The notes under the pieces: model-generated | Seen by the model: the letters and a program-made list of their open reading frames with translations, nothing else | What the model was told of the DNA's origin: nothing | Database searches by the model: none | Assembly (NCBI GenBank): GCA_964549495.1 | Contig: CAZJWJ010000111.1 | Span: 1-15,340, forward strand | Source of the DNA: JACKBJ01 sp964549495 | GTDB lineage: Bacteria; Chloroflexota; Anaerolineae; Epilineales; Epilineaceae | DNA: 15,340 bases | Reading direction: 5' to 3' | Program-made: the position numbers and the translations under genes | Shown here: positions 1-8,069 of the stretch, piece after piece | Numbering within the stretch: position 1 is the stretch's first letter | How the letters are laid out: each line of letters starts with the position of its first letter

Positions 1-2
1 GC

Positions 3-920
3 AATGCCTTCGGCGAGGCCCTGGCCGAGTTGGGCGAGCGCTACCCCAACCTGGTGGTCGTCGACGGCGACGTCGGCAACTCGACCCGCACCGAATGGTT
101 TGGCGATCGCTATCCGGATCGCTTCTTCAACGTCGGCATCGCCGAGAGCAACATGGTCGGCGTGGCGGCCGGCCTGGCCTCCAGCGGCCACATCGCCCTG
201 ACCGCCAGCTTCGCGGCCTTCCTCACCTGCAACGCCTACGACCAGATCCGCATGTGCGTCGGCTTCCCGCACGCCAACGTCAAGCTGGTCGGCAGCCACT
301 GCGGCATCTCTATCGGCCAGGACGGGCCCAGCCAGATGGGCATCGAGGACATGGCGCTGATGAGCTCGATCCCCGAGATGATCGTCCTGGCCCCGGCCGA
401 CGGCCCCAGCGCCCGCAAGCTGACCATGCTGATGCTCGAGCACGAGGGCCCGGTCTACATGCGCTGTGGCCGGCCCAAGGTGCCGCGGATCTACGCCGAC
501 GGCGAGCCGGATCTGGCCATCGGCAAGGCCGTCACCCTGCGGGAGGGAGGCGACATCACCCTCATCGCCTGCGGCCTGATGGTCGCCGCCTCGCTCGAGG
601 CCGCCGCCCGACTGGCCGAGGACGGGATCTCGGCGCGGGTCCTGGATATGCACACCGTCAAGCCCGTCGACCGTGCGGCCATCGTGGCCGCCGCGCGCGA
701 GACCGGCGGCATCGTCACCGCCGAGGAGCACCTGCTCGACGGCGGACTGGGCAGCGCGGTGGCCCGGGTGGTGGTCCGAGAGGCGCCCTGCCGCATGGGC
801 CTGGTCGGGCTCGACGACCAATACGCCCGCAGCGGCGCTCCCGAGGCCCTGCTCGAGCGCTACGGGCTGACCGCCGAGGCCATCGAGACCGAGGCGCGGA
901 GGGTGCTGGCCGGCGACTGA
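3..920 (+). CDS. Transketolase C-terminal subunit (5' partial)
   Basis: The frame is open to the left edge (Asn-Ala-Phe-Gly-Glu-Ala-Leu at the first codons), so the true start lies outside the window; about 305 residues are present against roughly 310 usual, so probably only about 10 are missing. It is the pyrimidine-binding plus C-terminal domain half of a split transketolase, which moves two-carbon ketol units between sugar phosphates with thiamine diphosphate in the pentose phosphate pathway. Seen in the sequence: VGIAESNMVGVAAGLA, containing the catalytic Glu; the aromatic FAAFLTCNAYDQIR segment; and SHCGISIGQDGPSQMGIED, where many transketolases have His after Gly-Pro-Thr but Gln stands here. 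The second half (EEHLLDGGLGSAVA) is the usual C-terminal domain. The N-terminal subunit is expected just upstream. A 1-deoxyxylulose-5-phosphate synthase is less likely because that enzyme is a single longer chain. Confidence 0.93.
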   Translation, partial: NAFGEALAELGERYPNLVVVDGDVGNSTRTEWFGDRYPDRFFNVGIAESNMVGVAAGLASSGHIALTASFAAFLTCNAYDQIRMCVGFPHANVKLVGSHCGISIGQDGPSQMGIEDMALMSSIPEMIVLAPADGPSARKLTMLMLEHEGPVYMRCGRPKVPRIYADGEPDLAIGKAVTLREGGDITLIACGLMVAASLEAAARLAEDGISARVLDMHTVKPVDRAAIVAAARETGGIVTAEEHLLDGGLGSAVARVVVREAPCRMGLVGLDDQYARSGAPEALLERYGLTAEAIETEARRVLAGD

Positions 921-980
921 GGGAGAGCCCTGAGGGCCGGGCTTCGAGCTCGACCTGCCTTGCCGCTCGACCGGTTCACA

Positions 981-999
981 GGCGACGGACCTCGTCGCC
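981..999 (+). terminator. Possible transketolase terminator hairpin
   Basis: A perfect 7-bp stem GGCGACG / CGTCGCC with a 5-nt loop lies 60 nt after the transketolase stop and before the citrate synthase promoter. There is no T-run after it, so it is not a classical intrinsic terminator. In a very GC-rich genome, chance stems of this size are fairly common. Its position between two separately promoted genes is what favours a terminator role. Confidence 0.35.
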
Positions 1000-1049
1000 G
1001 ACCCGAGCGGGTTCGGACGAACCGTCCGCCGAAAACCCACCGCAACTCC

Positions 1050-1077
1050 TTGACCCTCCCGGGTGTTCTCTTATACT
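1050..1077 (+). promoter_or_regulatory. Sigma70-type promoter of citrate synthase
   Basis: TTGACC (1050-1055) and TATACT (1072-1077) are separated by 16 bp, each matching 5 of 6 consensus bases. They stand in a locally AT-richer patch within an otherwise GC-rich gap. The expected start of transcription is near 1084, giving a leader of about 105 nt before the citrate synthase ATG. This implies that the enzyme is transcribed separately from the transketolase upstream. Confidence 0.65.
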
Positions 1078-1189
1078 TCCACCCGATGGCGCCGCGACCG
1101 GATGGGCGCGCGCCGCCGCGCGGCGCGATGGCGAACCGCCATCCCGCGCGCCCGATCCCCACCCCGCATCACGGCTGGAGAGTCCACGC

Positions 1190-2347
1190 ATGTCGCAGAC
1201 CGCAGAAGCGCCCACCAAGGCCGCCGGCCTGGAGGGCATCGTCGTCGCCGATAGCTCCAAGAGCATGGTCGATGGCACCGCCGGCCGCCTGATCTACTGC
1301 GGATACGCCATCGAGGACCTGGCGCGCAACGCCAGCTTCGAGGAGGTCTGCTTCCTGCTCTGGCGCGAGCGCCTGCCGTCGGCCTCCGAACTGGCTACCT
1401 TCTCGACCGAGCTGGCCGCGGAGCGCCAGCTGAACGACCGGGTGATGGCCATGATCGCCGGTCAGCCCATCGATGCCGTGCCGATGGCCGTCCTCCGTAC
1501 CGGCGTCAGCCTGATGGCATGCTGCGACGAGGAAGCCGAGAGCGAAGACCTGGAAGCCCGCCGCCGCGTGGCCAAGCGCCTGGTGGCCGGCATCCCCACC
1601 CTCATCGCCGCCTTCGAGCGCCATCGCCGCGGCCTGGCGCCCATCGCGCCGCGCGATGATCTGGGCCATGCCGCCAACTTCCTGTACATGATGAACGGCG
1701 AGGAGCCGGGGCCGGCCGCCGTGCGGGCCATCGACGCCTACCTGGTGCTCCTGGCCGATCACGGCTTCAACGCCAGTACCTTCTCGGCCCGCGTCACCGC
1801 GGCCACGCTCTCGGACATGTACTCGGCCATCACCAGCGCCATCGGAACGCTCAAGGGCCGGCTGCACGGCGGGGCCAACCAGAAGGTGATGGAGATGCTC
1901 GAGCAGATCGGCTCGCGCGAGGCGGCCGAGCCCTGGGTGATGGACGCCATCGAGCGCAAGGAACGCATCATGGGCATCGGGCACCGGGTCTACAAGACCC
2001 TGGACCCGCGCGCCAAGATCCTGCGCGAGATGAGCCGGGCCATCGCCGACGAGACGGGCAGCAAGTACCACGGCATCGGCACCAAGGTGGCCGACACGGC
2101 GGTGGCCTACTTCGAGGAGCACCGGCCGGAGTTGGCGCTCTACCCCAACGTCGACTTCTACTCGGCCGGCGTGCTCCACGCGGCCGGCGTGCCCACCGAC
2201 CAGTTCACGCCGCTCTTCGCCATGAGCCGCGTGGCCGGCTGGACGGCTCACGTGCTCGAACAGTACGCCAACAACCGCCTGATCCGCCCGCGCGCCCAGT
2301 ACGTGGGCCCGACCGACCAGGAATGGACGCCGATCGAGGCGCGCTGA
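1190..2347 (+). CDS. gltA: Citrate synthase
   Basis: A 385-residue protein that condenses oxaloacetate with acetyl-CoA at the entry of the TCA cycle, in the cytoplasm. The start is ATG 1190, with GGAG at 1177-1180 nine bases ahead; the open frame extends far upstream, but only as a shadow of the transketolase. The length fits the short dimeric citrate synthases of Gram-positive bacteria and archaea rather than the longer NADH-sensitive hexameric type. Diagnostic segments are DHGFNASTFSARV, LHGGANQKVMEM (catalytic His), MGIGHRVYK (second His) and NVDFYSAGVL (catalytic Asp), all intact. The N-terminus (GLEGIVVADSSKSMVDGTAG) is the normal substrate-lid region. It has its own promoter. A 2-methylcitrate synthase of the same fold cannot be excluded by sequence alone, but no propionate genes are adjacent. 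Confidence 0.96.
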   Translation: MSQTAEAPTKAAGLEGIVVADSSKSMVDGTAGRLIYCGYAIEDLARNASFEEVCFLLWRERLPSASELATFSTELAAERQLNDRVMAMIAGQPIDAVPMAVLRTGVSLMACCDEEAESEDLEARRRVAKRLVAGIPTLIAAFERHRRGLAPIAPRDDLGHAANFLYMMNGEEPGPAAVRAIDAYLVLLADHGFNASTFSARVTAATLSDMYSAITSAIGTLKGRLHGGANQKVMEMLEQIGSREAAEPWVMDAIERKERIMGIGHRVYKTLDPRAKILREMSRAIADETGSKYHGIGTKVADTAVAYFEEHRPELALYPNVDFYSAGVLHAAGVPTDQFTPLFAMSRVAGWTAHVLEQYANNRLIRPRAQYVGPTDQEWTPIEAR

Positions 2348-2371
2348 ACTTCGGCTTGGATCGATGGCCGG

Positions 2372-2387
2372 CGGGGTGGCGACCCCG
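2372..2387 (+). terminator. Possible citrate synthase terminator hairpin
   Basis: A perfect 6-bp stem CGGGGT / ACCCCG with a GGCG tetraloop begins 25 nt after the citrate synthase stop. Only TCGGTTGT follows, so there is no proper U-tract. The remaining bases up to the next gene at 2520 hold no motif that I can defend. Confidence 0.35.
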
Positions 2388-2519
2388 TCGGTTGTGGGGC
2401 TGACACGCCAAGGGCACGGATCGGGCGAGAGCCTGACCTCGACCCGCGAATCGACCCCGGTCCGCTCGACGAACCGATAACTGGGGGCGCGGGTCCCGAG
2501 CTTTGCTCGAGGAGGAGCC

Positions 2520-2921
2520 ATGTCACAGCCGGACACCCTCTGGTTGCTTTCGCTCTTCGTCCTGACCGCGCTGCCCTTCCTGGGCCTTGCCTGGGTCCGG
2601 CGCGGTCAACCCGAGCCGCTGCCCTTCCGCTTCGGTCGCTGGCTCCTGGCCTACGCTTCGCTCTTCGCAATCCTCACCCTGTGCCTGCGCCTGCTGGGCC
2701 CGCCGGCTGTCATGGCAGGCCTGGCCATCCTGCTCGGTCTGCTCAGCAGCCAGCGCGGCATGGCACCGGCCCAGCGCTTTCTTCACGGCGCCACGGTGCA
2801 CCAGCACTATCCCGACCTAGCCAAGCGCGACGCCTTGCGCTTGCACCTGCCAATGTTCATCGGCGCGGTCCTGTGCATTGCGGCCGGATTGGTGCTGGCC
2901 ACCTTCCCGGGACTTCGTTGA
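2520..2921 (+). CDS. Small integral membrane protein, unknown function
   Basis: A 133-residue hydrophobic protein preceded by a strong Shine-Dalgarno sequence (AGGAGGAG at 2510-2517), which fixes the ATG. Hydrophobic segments are visible at about residues 6-25, 42-58, 60-76 and 110-130, suggesting four membrane helices. A hydrophilic stretch between helices 3 and 4 (LHGATVHQHYPDLAKRDALR) contains three His residues and would form the only sizeable loop. I do not recognise a family. The gene stands between citrate synthase and the large exported propeller/vWA protein, about 100 nt before the latter and on the same strand. That is compatible with co-transcription but says nothing firm about function. 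Confidence 0.75.
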   Translation: MSQPDTLWLLSLFVLTALPFLGLAWVRRGQPEPLPFRFGRWLLAYASLFAILTLCLRLLGPPAVMAGLAILLGLLSSQRGMAPAQRFLHGATVHQHYPDLAKRDALRLHLPMFIGAVLCIAAGLVLATFPGLR

Positions 2922-3020
2922 CATAAACGATCAAGAATGCTTGCTCGCAAGTCCTCGGGGCCTCGGGATCTGCGGGTTCATCGGGATGATCGAGGTCGCC
3001 GCGACGAGGAGGAGGGCCTG

Positions 3021-6000
3021 ATGCGCCGCGCAATCGGATTCTTGGGACTGCTGACCCTGGCCGTCCTCGCCGGCGGCCAGGCTTGGCAGGGGCGCCTGCC
3101 CGAGCCGGCCACCGCCCAGGCCGACCCCGATCGGATCGCGGAGGCTTGCCGCGGCAGCAACCCCTACCTGGTCGCCAGCCTGCTCGGCAGCGTCGAAGAC
3201 GGGGGCTCGGCCGATGACCTGCCGGCCCTCCTGCTCTTCCGCGACGGCGCCGGTGATGACGAGGGCGCCACCGACCTCCACCAACCTCTGGCGAGCCTCG
3301 CGGCACTCGGCGACGTCTACGGCCTGGCTTACGACGCCGAGCGATCGGCCGTCTACGCCGCGGCTTTCCATCGCGGCGGGGGACAGTTCGGCCCGGGCGG
3401 TCCCGGCGCCATCTACCGCGTCGACGTCGACTCGGGTGCGGTCGATGTCCTGACCCGCCTGGACGCCGGCCCCGACCGACATGCCGAGGCGGCCGGCGAC
3501 GCGGCGGCCGACGCCGCCTGGGCCGGCAAGACCGCCCTCGGCGACATCGAGCTGGTCGAGGGCGGCGCGGCGCTGGCGGTGGTGAACCTCCACGACCGGC
3601 GCATCCACCGCATCACCTTGCCCGATGGCGAGCTGACCGGCGCCTTCGGCCATGGCGCGATCCGCGAGCGCTGGAGCCCGGATGCCCGCCCCTTCGGCCT
3701 GGGCTACCGCGAGGGCTGGCTCTACCACGGCCTGGTCGACTCGCGCGAGAACGACCTCGATCTGGGCATCCTGGAGGGCCGCGTCTACCGCTCGCGCCCC
3801 GATGGTAGCCAGATGGAGTCGGTCTTGCGGGTGGGCCTGCAGACCGGCGGCGACTACGGCCGCACGGTGGCTTGGCAGGCCTGGGACGATGCGGCGGACG
3901 GCCGGCAGGCCGATGCGCCGCTGGTGGCCGACATCGAGTTCGATTTGGCGGGCAACCCCATCCTGGGCTTGCGCGACCGGCAGGTGGACATGTGGCCCGG
4001 CTGCGCCTGGGACCCAGAATGCGGCAACGCGGGCGCCAGCGCCGGCGACCTCTTGCCGGCCCGGCCCCGGTCCAGCGGGGTGGGCTACGAGGTGATCCGC
4101 CAGCCGTCGTGGTACCGCGACACCGGTCCGGCCGATGTCGACCTGGGCTGGGGCTCGCTGGCCCGCTTGCCCGGCATGGACCTGTTGGTCATGCCGGGGC
4201 GCAGCGACGCGGCGGCGGCGGGCGCCGGTCCGGCCGAGCTGAGAGCCTACTGGCTGGACAACACGGCAGGTCTGCGCCTCCGCAGTGAGGACCTCTTCGC
4301 CGCGCCGGAGGGCCTTTCGAGCCTCGGACTCGGCGACGTCGAGGCGGCCTGCGCGCTGGATGCCGGCGACGATCCCGAGCGGGCGGCAACCCTGACCGTC
4401 GAGGCCGGCAGCGTCCAGGCCACGCTGACGGCCGAGGCCGGCGCCATCGCCACGGCCACGGCTCGCCAGCGGGGCATCATCCGCGCCACGCAGCTGGTGC
4501 CGACCCAGACGGCCCACGTGCCCACCCAGGAGGCCCGCTCGACCTTGGTGCGCCAGACGGCCACCGCGCTGGCGCCGACCCTGGTCGCCGAGGAGCCCAC
4601 GCGCATCGTCGCGGCCACGAAGGCCGCGGCCACGCGCGAGGCCCATCTGCCCAAGCTGACGGCGGTGGCGCCGACGGTCCAGGCGGTGGCCACGCTTCGC
4701 GCCGCGGCCTCGCCGCCGCCGGCCGGCACCGCCACCGCCATCGCCCGGGCCTACCAGATCATGCAAGGCAGCTGCGGCGGCGACCGACCCTTCCTGGTCA
4801 CCAGCTGCTTCGTGCCCATGCTCGACGGGCGCGGCCGGGCCTACTCGGACGACTGGCTGGAACGCCAGCCGGTCCTGGTGGCCTTCAATGACACCGACAA
4901 CGACGACCTGTCCAAGCACCTGATGCTGGGCTATCAGGCCGAGCTGGGGGCGCTCTTCGGGGTGGCCCACGACCTGGAGCGCGACCACGTCTACGTGGGC
5001 GCCTACACCAAGCGCCTGGCCGACTACGGCCCCCTGGGGCCGGGCGGGATCTACCGCCTGGAGCTGCCGACGGGCATCTTGCGGCCTTTCGCCTGGGCCT
5101 ATGCCGGACACGACGCGCACCGCTTCGATCAGAACTTCGACCAGCTGGCCGCCAGCACGGTGGGCATCAGCGCCTGGGGTGACCTGGAGGTGGACGCGGA
5201 TGCGACCCAGCTCTTCGCGGTCAACCTCTTCGACAAGATGATCTACCGCTACTCGATCCCGGACGGCCAGCTCCTCGACGTCCACCCCCACGGCGGGGCC
5301 GGCATGGCCTGGGCCGAGGACGCCCGGCCCTTCGGCCTGGCCTGGCGCGATGGCTGGCTCTACCACGGCGTGATCGACAGCCGGACCAGCCTGGACGACG
5401 GCGGCGCGGCCGATCCGGGAAGCCCGCAGGCCTACGTCTACCGCTCGCGGGCGGACGGCAGCCAGCTGCGCGAGGTGCTGCGGGTGGACCTGGACTACGG
5501 CCGGCAACCGACCTGGGAGCCCTGGCTCTGGCGCCAGGACGACAGCCAGAACCGCAACCAGCCCATGCTGGTCGACATCGAGTTCCGCGAGGACGGGGAC
5601 CTGGTGCTGGGCCTGCGCGACCGCCAGGCCGACGCCCGCGTGCTCTTCGCGGCCTCGGGCGACATGGTCCTGACCATGGACGTCGGCCAGGACCGTTTCA
5701 TCCCCCTGACCGTGCCCGAGTTCTACCAGGACAACCTGCTGCACGCCGAGTCCTCCTGGGGCACGATGGCCTCCCTGCCCTGGCTGGACCAGGTGGTCTC
5801 GACGGTCATCGACCCGATCCAGATCTACTCCGGCGGCGCGGCCTGGTACGACAACATCTCCGGCTACGACCTGAGCCGCGAGACCATCTACGCGGGCGCC
5901 AACGTCACCTTCGGCAAGGCGGCCGGCCTGGGCGACCTGGAGGCCGCCTGCGAGGCCCTGACCCCCACCCCGACGGCCAGCACGACCCCCACGGCGGAGC

Positions 6001-6770
6001 TCACGCCGACCCCCTCGGACACGCCGACGGCCACCTCGACCAACAGCCCGACGCCCTCGATCACGCCCACGGCCACGCCCAGCGAGTACTTGATCTACAT
6101 CCCCTTGATCGACAACGAGCCCTGCGTGCCCGAGGCCATCTTCACCGACGTCGTCCTGGTGCTGGACATGTCGACCTCGATGTATCGCCCCACCCGCGGC
6201 GGCCGGACCAAGCACCAGGCCGCTATCGAGGCGGCGCGGCTCTTCACGAGCCTGATGGACCTGGAGCCGGACCGGTCCGGCCGGCAGGACCGCGTGGCCG
6301 TCATCGGCTTCAACGACCTGGCCTGGACCGAGATCGGGCTCTCGGGCGATCGCGCCGCGGTGGAAGCCGCGCTGGACCGCCTGCTGGACCGCGTCGAACA
6401 AGGCACCCGCCTCGACCTGGCCCTGGCCGAAGGCCAAGCGGTCATCGACCGCGGTCCGCGGGTGGCCAACAACCAGCCGGTGATGATCCTGCTCACCGAC
6501 GGTCTCCCGAACCGCGTGCCCTTCGGGCCGGGCAGCCCGCATCCGGAGTGTGATCGTCAGGAATGCACGGTGCTGAAGTTCGCGGCTGCCGCCAAGCGAG
6601 CCGGCACCCGCCTCTTCACCATCGGCCTGGGCCTGCAGGACGACGTCCTGGACGCTCTGCTCGAACAAGCCGCCTCTACCCCGGCCGACTTCTACTTCGC
6701 CCCAGATGGCGAGGACCTGGCCGACATCTACCGGGGCATCGCGGGCCGGCTGACGGAATGTCCGCAGTGA
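3021..6770 (+). CDS. Exported duplicated propeller-like and vWA domain protein
   Basis: A 1249-residue secreted or surface protein. I chose ATG 3021 over an in-frame ATG at 2937 because AGGAGGAGGG (3007-3016) sits in front of it and it begins directly with a signal peptide (MRRAIGFLGLLTLAVLAGG, likely cleaved after AQA near residue 36). Two homologous modules follow, at about residues 37-444 and 580-977. They share blocks such as DARPFGL-(7 residues)-LYHG, YRSR-DGSQ, DYGR, GNPILGLRDRQ or its counterpart, and a closing GLGD(V/L)EAAC; the pattern resembles propeller-like modules of bacterial surface proteins. Between them lies an Ala/Thr-rich stalk (about 445-578). A Thr/Pro linker (981-1021) leads to a vWA domain (about 1040-1245) with an intact metal site: DMSTS from Asp1049, Thr1129 and TDG at 1159-1161. 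Probable role: cell-surface adhesion or binding; the ligand is unknown. There is no PEP-CTERM signal at its end. Confidence 0.85.
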   Translation: MRRAIGFLGLLTLAVLAGGQAWQGRLPEPATAQADPDRIAEACRGSNPYLVASLLGSVEDGGSADDLPALLLFRDGAGDDEGATDLHQPLASLAALGDVYGLAYDAERSAVYAAAFHRGGGQFGPGGPGAIYRVDVDSGAVDVLTRLDAGPDRHAEAAGDAAADAAWAGKTALGDIELVEGGAALAVVNLHDRRIHRITLPDGELTGAFGHGAIRERWSPDARPFGLGYREGWLYHGLVDSRENDLDLGILEGRVYRSRPDGSQMESVLRVGLQTGGDYGRTVAWQAWDDAADGRQADAPLVADIEFDLAGNPILGLRDRQVDMWPGCAWDPECGNAGASAGDLLPARPRSSGVGYEVIRQPSWYRDTGPADVDLGWGSLARLPGMDLLVMPGRSDAAAAGAGPAELRAYWLDNTAGLRLRSEDLFAAPEGLSSLGLGDVEAACALDAGDDPERAATLTVEAGSVQATLTAEAGAIATATARQRGIIRATQLVPTQTAHVPTQEARSTLVRQTATALAPTLVAEEPTRIVAATKAAATREAHLPKLTAVAPTVQAVATLRAAASPPPAGTATAIARAYQIMQGSCGGDRPFLVTSCFVPMLDGRGRAYSDDWLERQPVLVAFNDTDNDDLSKHLMLGYQAELGALFGVAHDLERDHVYVGAYTKRLADYGPLGPGGIYRLELPTGILRPFAWAYAGHDAHRFDQNFDQLAASTVGISAWGDLEVDADATQLFAVNLFDKMIYRYSIPDGQLLDVHPHGGAGMAWAEDARPFGLAWRDGWLYHGVIDSRTSLDDGGAADPGSPQAYVYRSRADGSQLREVLRVDLDYGRQPTWEPWLWRQDDSQNRNQPMLVDIEFREDGDLVLGLRDRQADARVLFAASGDMVLTMDVGQDRFIPLTVPEFYQDNLLHAESSWGTMASLPWLDQVVSTVIDPIQIYSGGAAWYDNISGYDLSRETIYAGANVTFGKAAGLGDLEAACEALTPTPTASTTPTAELTPTPSDTPTATSTNSPTPSITPTATPSEYLIYIPLIDNEPCVPEAIFTDVVLVLDMSTSMYRPTRGGRTKHQAAIEAARLFTSLMDLEPDRSGRQDRVAVIGFNDLAWTEIGLSGDRAAVEAALDRLLDRVEQGTRLDLALAEGQAVIDRGPRVANNQPVMILLTDGLPNRVPFGPGSPHPECDRQECTVLKFAAAAKRAGTRLFTIGLGLQDDVLDALLEQAASTPADFYFAPDGEDLADIYRGIAGRLTECPQ
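3129..5951 (+). repeat. Internal tandem duplication of a ~400-residue module
   Basis: Within the exported vWA protein, roughly 3129-4352 and 4758-5951 encode two copies of the same module, separated by the Ala/Thr stalk. Paired blocks in the same order are: GLAYDAERSAVYAAAF with GVAHDLERDHVYVGAY; FGPGGPGAIYRVD with YGPLGPGGIYRLE; LGDIELV with WGDLEVD; AVVNLHDRRIHRI with FAVNLFDKMIYRY; and ADIEFDLAGNPILGLRDRQ with VDIEFREDGDLVLGLRDRQ. The copies are clearly diverged, so this is an old duplication, not a recent one or an assembly artefact. Confidence 0.85.
5961..6083 (+). repeat. Thr/Pro-rich linker coding repeat
   Basis: This low-complexity stretch encodes about 41 residues (981-1021) dominated by Thr, Pro, Ser and Ala in TPTPT/TPTAT units. 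It connects the second propeller-like module to the vWA domain and is followed by YLIYIPLI. It probably forms an extended, possibly glycosylated spacer on the outside of the cell. A shorter linker of the same style occurs in the CAP protein at about 7088-7193. Confidence 0.85.
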
Positions 6771-6808
6771 TCGCAATCAGCGCGGGTTCCGTCCGCCGGT
6801 TGTCAGGC

Positions 6809-6837
6809 TTGTCGGCCATCCAGCTTTCGGTTAGCCT
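6809..6837 (+). promoter_or_regulatory. Weak candidate promoter for the CAP gene
   Basis: TTGTCG (6809-6814), then 17 bp, then TAGCCT (6832-6837), lie in the 146-nt gap between the vWA protein and the CAP gene. The spacing is ideal but both boxes are imperfect, so the CAP gene may equally be read through from upstream. No convincing terminator stem with a T-run is visible in this gap. Confidence 0.25.
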
Positions 6838-6916
6838 ATCGGCCGGCGCCACCAGGGCCGCGTTCCTGGGGGTCAGATCCCTGCCACGCTCCAAACCGGG
6901 GAAGTGAGGAAAGTCG

Positions 6917-7990
6917 ATGCGAGGGCGAACGATAGGCTTGCGCTCGAGTGCGCTGGTCGTGCTAGCGATGGTGGTCACCGGCATCGGATGGGGCTCAGGC
7001 CTGCGCGATGCGATGGCGCAGGACGAGCTGGACGTGCAGGTCTTCCTTCCGCTGGGTCTCTTGGGATTCACTGGGGACTACGCGGTCGCCACGGCCGAGC
7101 CGGCCACCGCAACCCCCAGTCCGACCGACCTGCCCAGCGCCACGCCGACCCTCACCGAGACGCCCGCGCCCACGGCCACGCCCACCAAGTCGCTGCCGCT
7201 CTGGCAGGCGCGGGTGGACTTCCACCGGGCCCTGGCCAATCTGCCTGGCGTGGAGGAGAACGAGGAGTGGAGCCGCGGCAGCCAGCTGCACGCGCGCTAC
7301 ATGGTCAAGACCGACCATGCCGGCCACGACGAGCGCACGAACAGCGAGTGGTATACGCCCGAGGGGCTCGAGGCCGCGCGGCTGGGCAACGTCTACGTCT
7401 ACAGCCGCACCGACAGCGATGCCCGGGCGGCCGTCGACGGCTGGATGACCGCGCCCTTCCACCAGATCGCCATCCTCGATCCCGAGCTGCAGGTCAGCGG
7501 CTACGGGGAGTACGTCGAGGCCATCGGCCAGTGGCAGTTCGGCGCCACCCTCAGCGTGCTGCGCGGCCGGCCCGGCCTGGCCGAAGGCGTCAGCTTCCCC
7601 GTCCGCTACCCCGAGGACGGCCAGACCCTGCCTTTCCTCTCCTTCGACGGCAACGAGTTCCCGGATCCCCTCACCAGCTGTCCCGGCTACACCGCCCCCA
7701 CCGGCCCGCCCCTGGTGCTGATGCTGGGGGCCGGCGAGCAGGTGCCCAACGTGCGCGGCGTCACCCTGCTGGAGGACAGCGTCAACCAGCTCCAGGCCTG
7801 CTACTTCGACGAGACCCGCTATGCCAACTCGAACGCGGGCCTGCGCGACCTGGGCCGCGCCATCCTGGGCGAGCGCGACGCCATCATCGTCCTGCCCAAG
7901 TCGCCCCTCAAGGCCGGCAGCGAGTACCAGATCACCATCGTCAACGGCAGCGACACCCATACCTGGAGCTTCCGAGCCGCGGGCCGCTGA
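6917..7990 (+). CDS. Exported CAP (SCP/PR-1/YkwD-type) domain protein
   Basis: A 357-residue protein. The ATG is supported by a GAGGA element ending at 6910, seven bases ahead, and begins a signal peptide (hydrophobic core about residues 11-28, likely cut after AMA or AQ near 34-36). Next come VFLPLGLLG and a Thr/Pro/Ala linker (about 58-92). The CAP domain (about 95-215) shows RGSQLHARYMVKTDHAGHDE and AVDGWMTAPFHQIAILDP, including the His residues usual in the CAP cleft, plus GNVYVYS. A C-terminal beta-rich region starting at VRYPEDGQTLPFLSFDGNE and ending in Y-Q-I-T-I ... W-S-F resembles the Ig-like tail often seen after such domains. CAP proteins act outside the cell; their bacterial role is mostly unknown. 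The gene follows the vWA surface protein on the same strand, suggesting a shared extracellular setting. Confidence 0.85.
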   Translation: MRGRTIGLRSSALVVLAMVVTGIGWGSGLRDAMAQDELDVQVFLPLGLLGFTGDYAVATAEPATATPSPTDLPSATPTLTETPAPTATPTKSLPLWQARVDFHRALANLPGVEENEEWSRGSQLHARYMVKTDHAGHDERTNSEWYTPEGLEAARLGNVYVYSRTDSDARAAVDGWMTAPFHQIAILDPELQVSGYGEYVEAIGQWQFGATLSVLRGRPGLAEGVSFPVRYPEDGQTLPFLSFDGNEFPDPLTSCPGYTAPTGPPLVLMLGAGEQVPNVRGVTLLEDSVNQLQACYFDETRYANSNAGLRDLGRAILGERDAIIVLPKSPLKAGSEYQITIVNGSDTHTWSFRAAGR

Positions 7991-8051
7991 GCAAACCCTT
8001 CGAGATACACGAACGCTGTCTCGGGAGAGGGCCCGGAAGCCTTGCTCTGTC

Positions 8052-8069
8052 CTATCGAACCTATCGAAC
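8052..8069. repeat. 9-bp tandem repeat duplicating a stop codon
   Basis: CTATCGAAC occurs twice, head to tail, at 8052-8060-8069 (the phase of the unit can be drawn one base either way). On the minus strand each unit reads GTT CGA TAG, so the last two codons and the stop of the NHL-type protein gene are repeated directly behind it in the same frame. The result is a double stop. The rest of the short convergent gap between the CAP gene and this gene holds nothing else that I can support. Confidence 0.8.

Noticed and set aside
1009..1027. Overlapping small inverted repeats GGTTC/GAACC and GGACG/CGTCC
   Set aside because: The stems are only 5 bp and mutually exclusive, and I see no function for them; such stems are common in GC-rich spacers.
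2918..2946. A perfect TTGACA at 2918-2923 as a promoter of the large vWA gene
   Set aside because: At 16-18 bp distance there is no acceptable -10 (TTGCTC or similar). It overlaps the stop codon of the preceding gene and is probably coincidence.
2937..3020. Upstream ATG at 2937 as the start of the vWA protein
   Set aside because: The extra 28 residues are charged and would bury the signal peptide; the ATG at 3021 has a strong ribosome site and begins directly with it.
2931..6776. A 1281-codon open frame on the minus strand opposite the vWA protein gene
   Set aside because: It mirrors the plus-strand gene almost end to end, and its translation is Gly/Ala/Arg/Val/Gln-rich with no domain or signal peptide. 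The plus frame has a ribosome site, signal peptide and recognisable domains. Long antisense frames are a usual by-product of GC-rich codon use.
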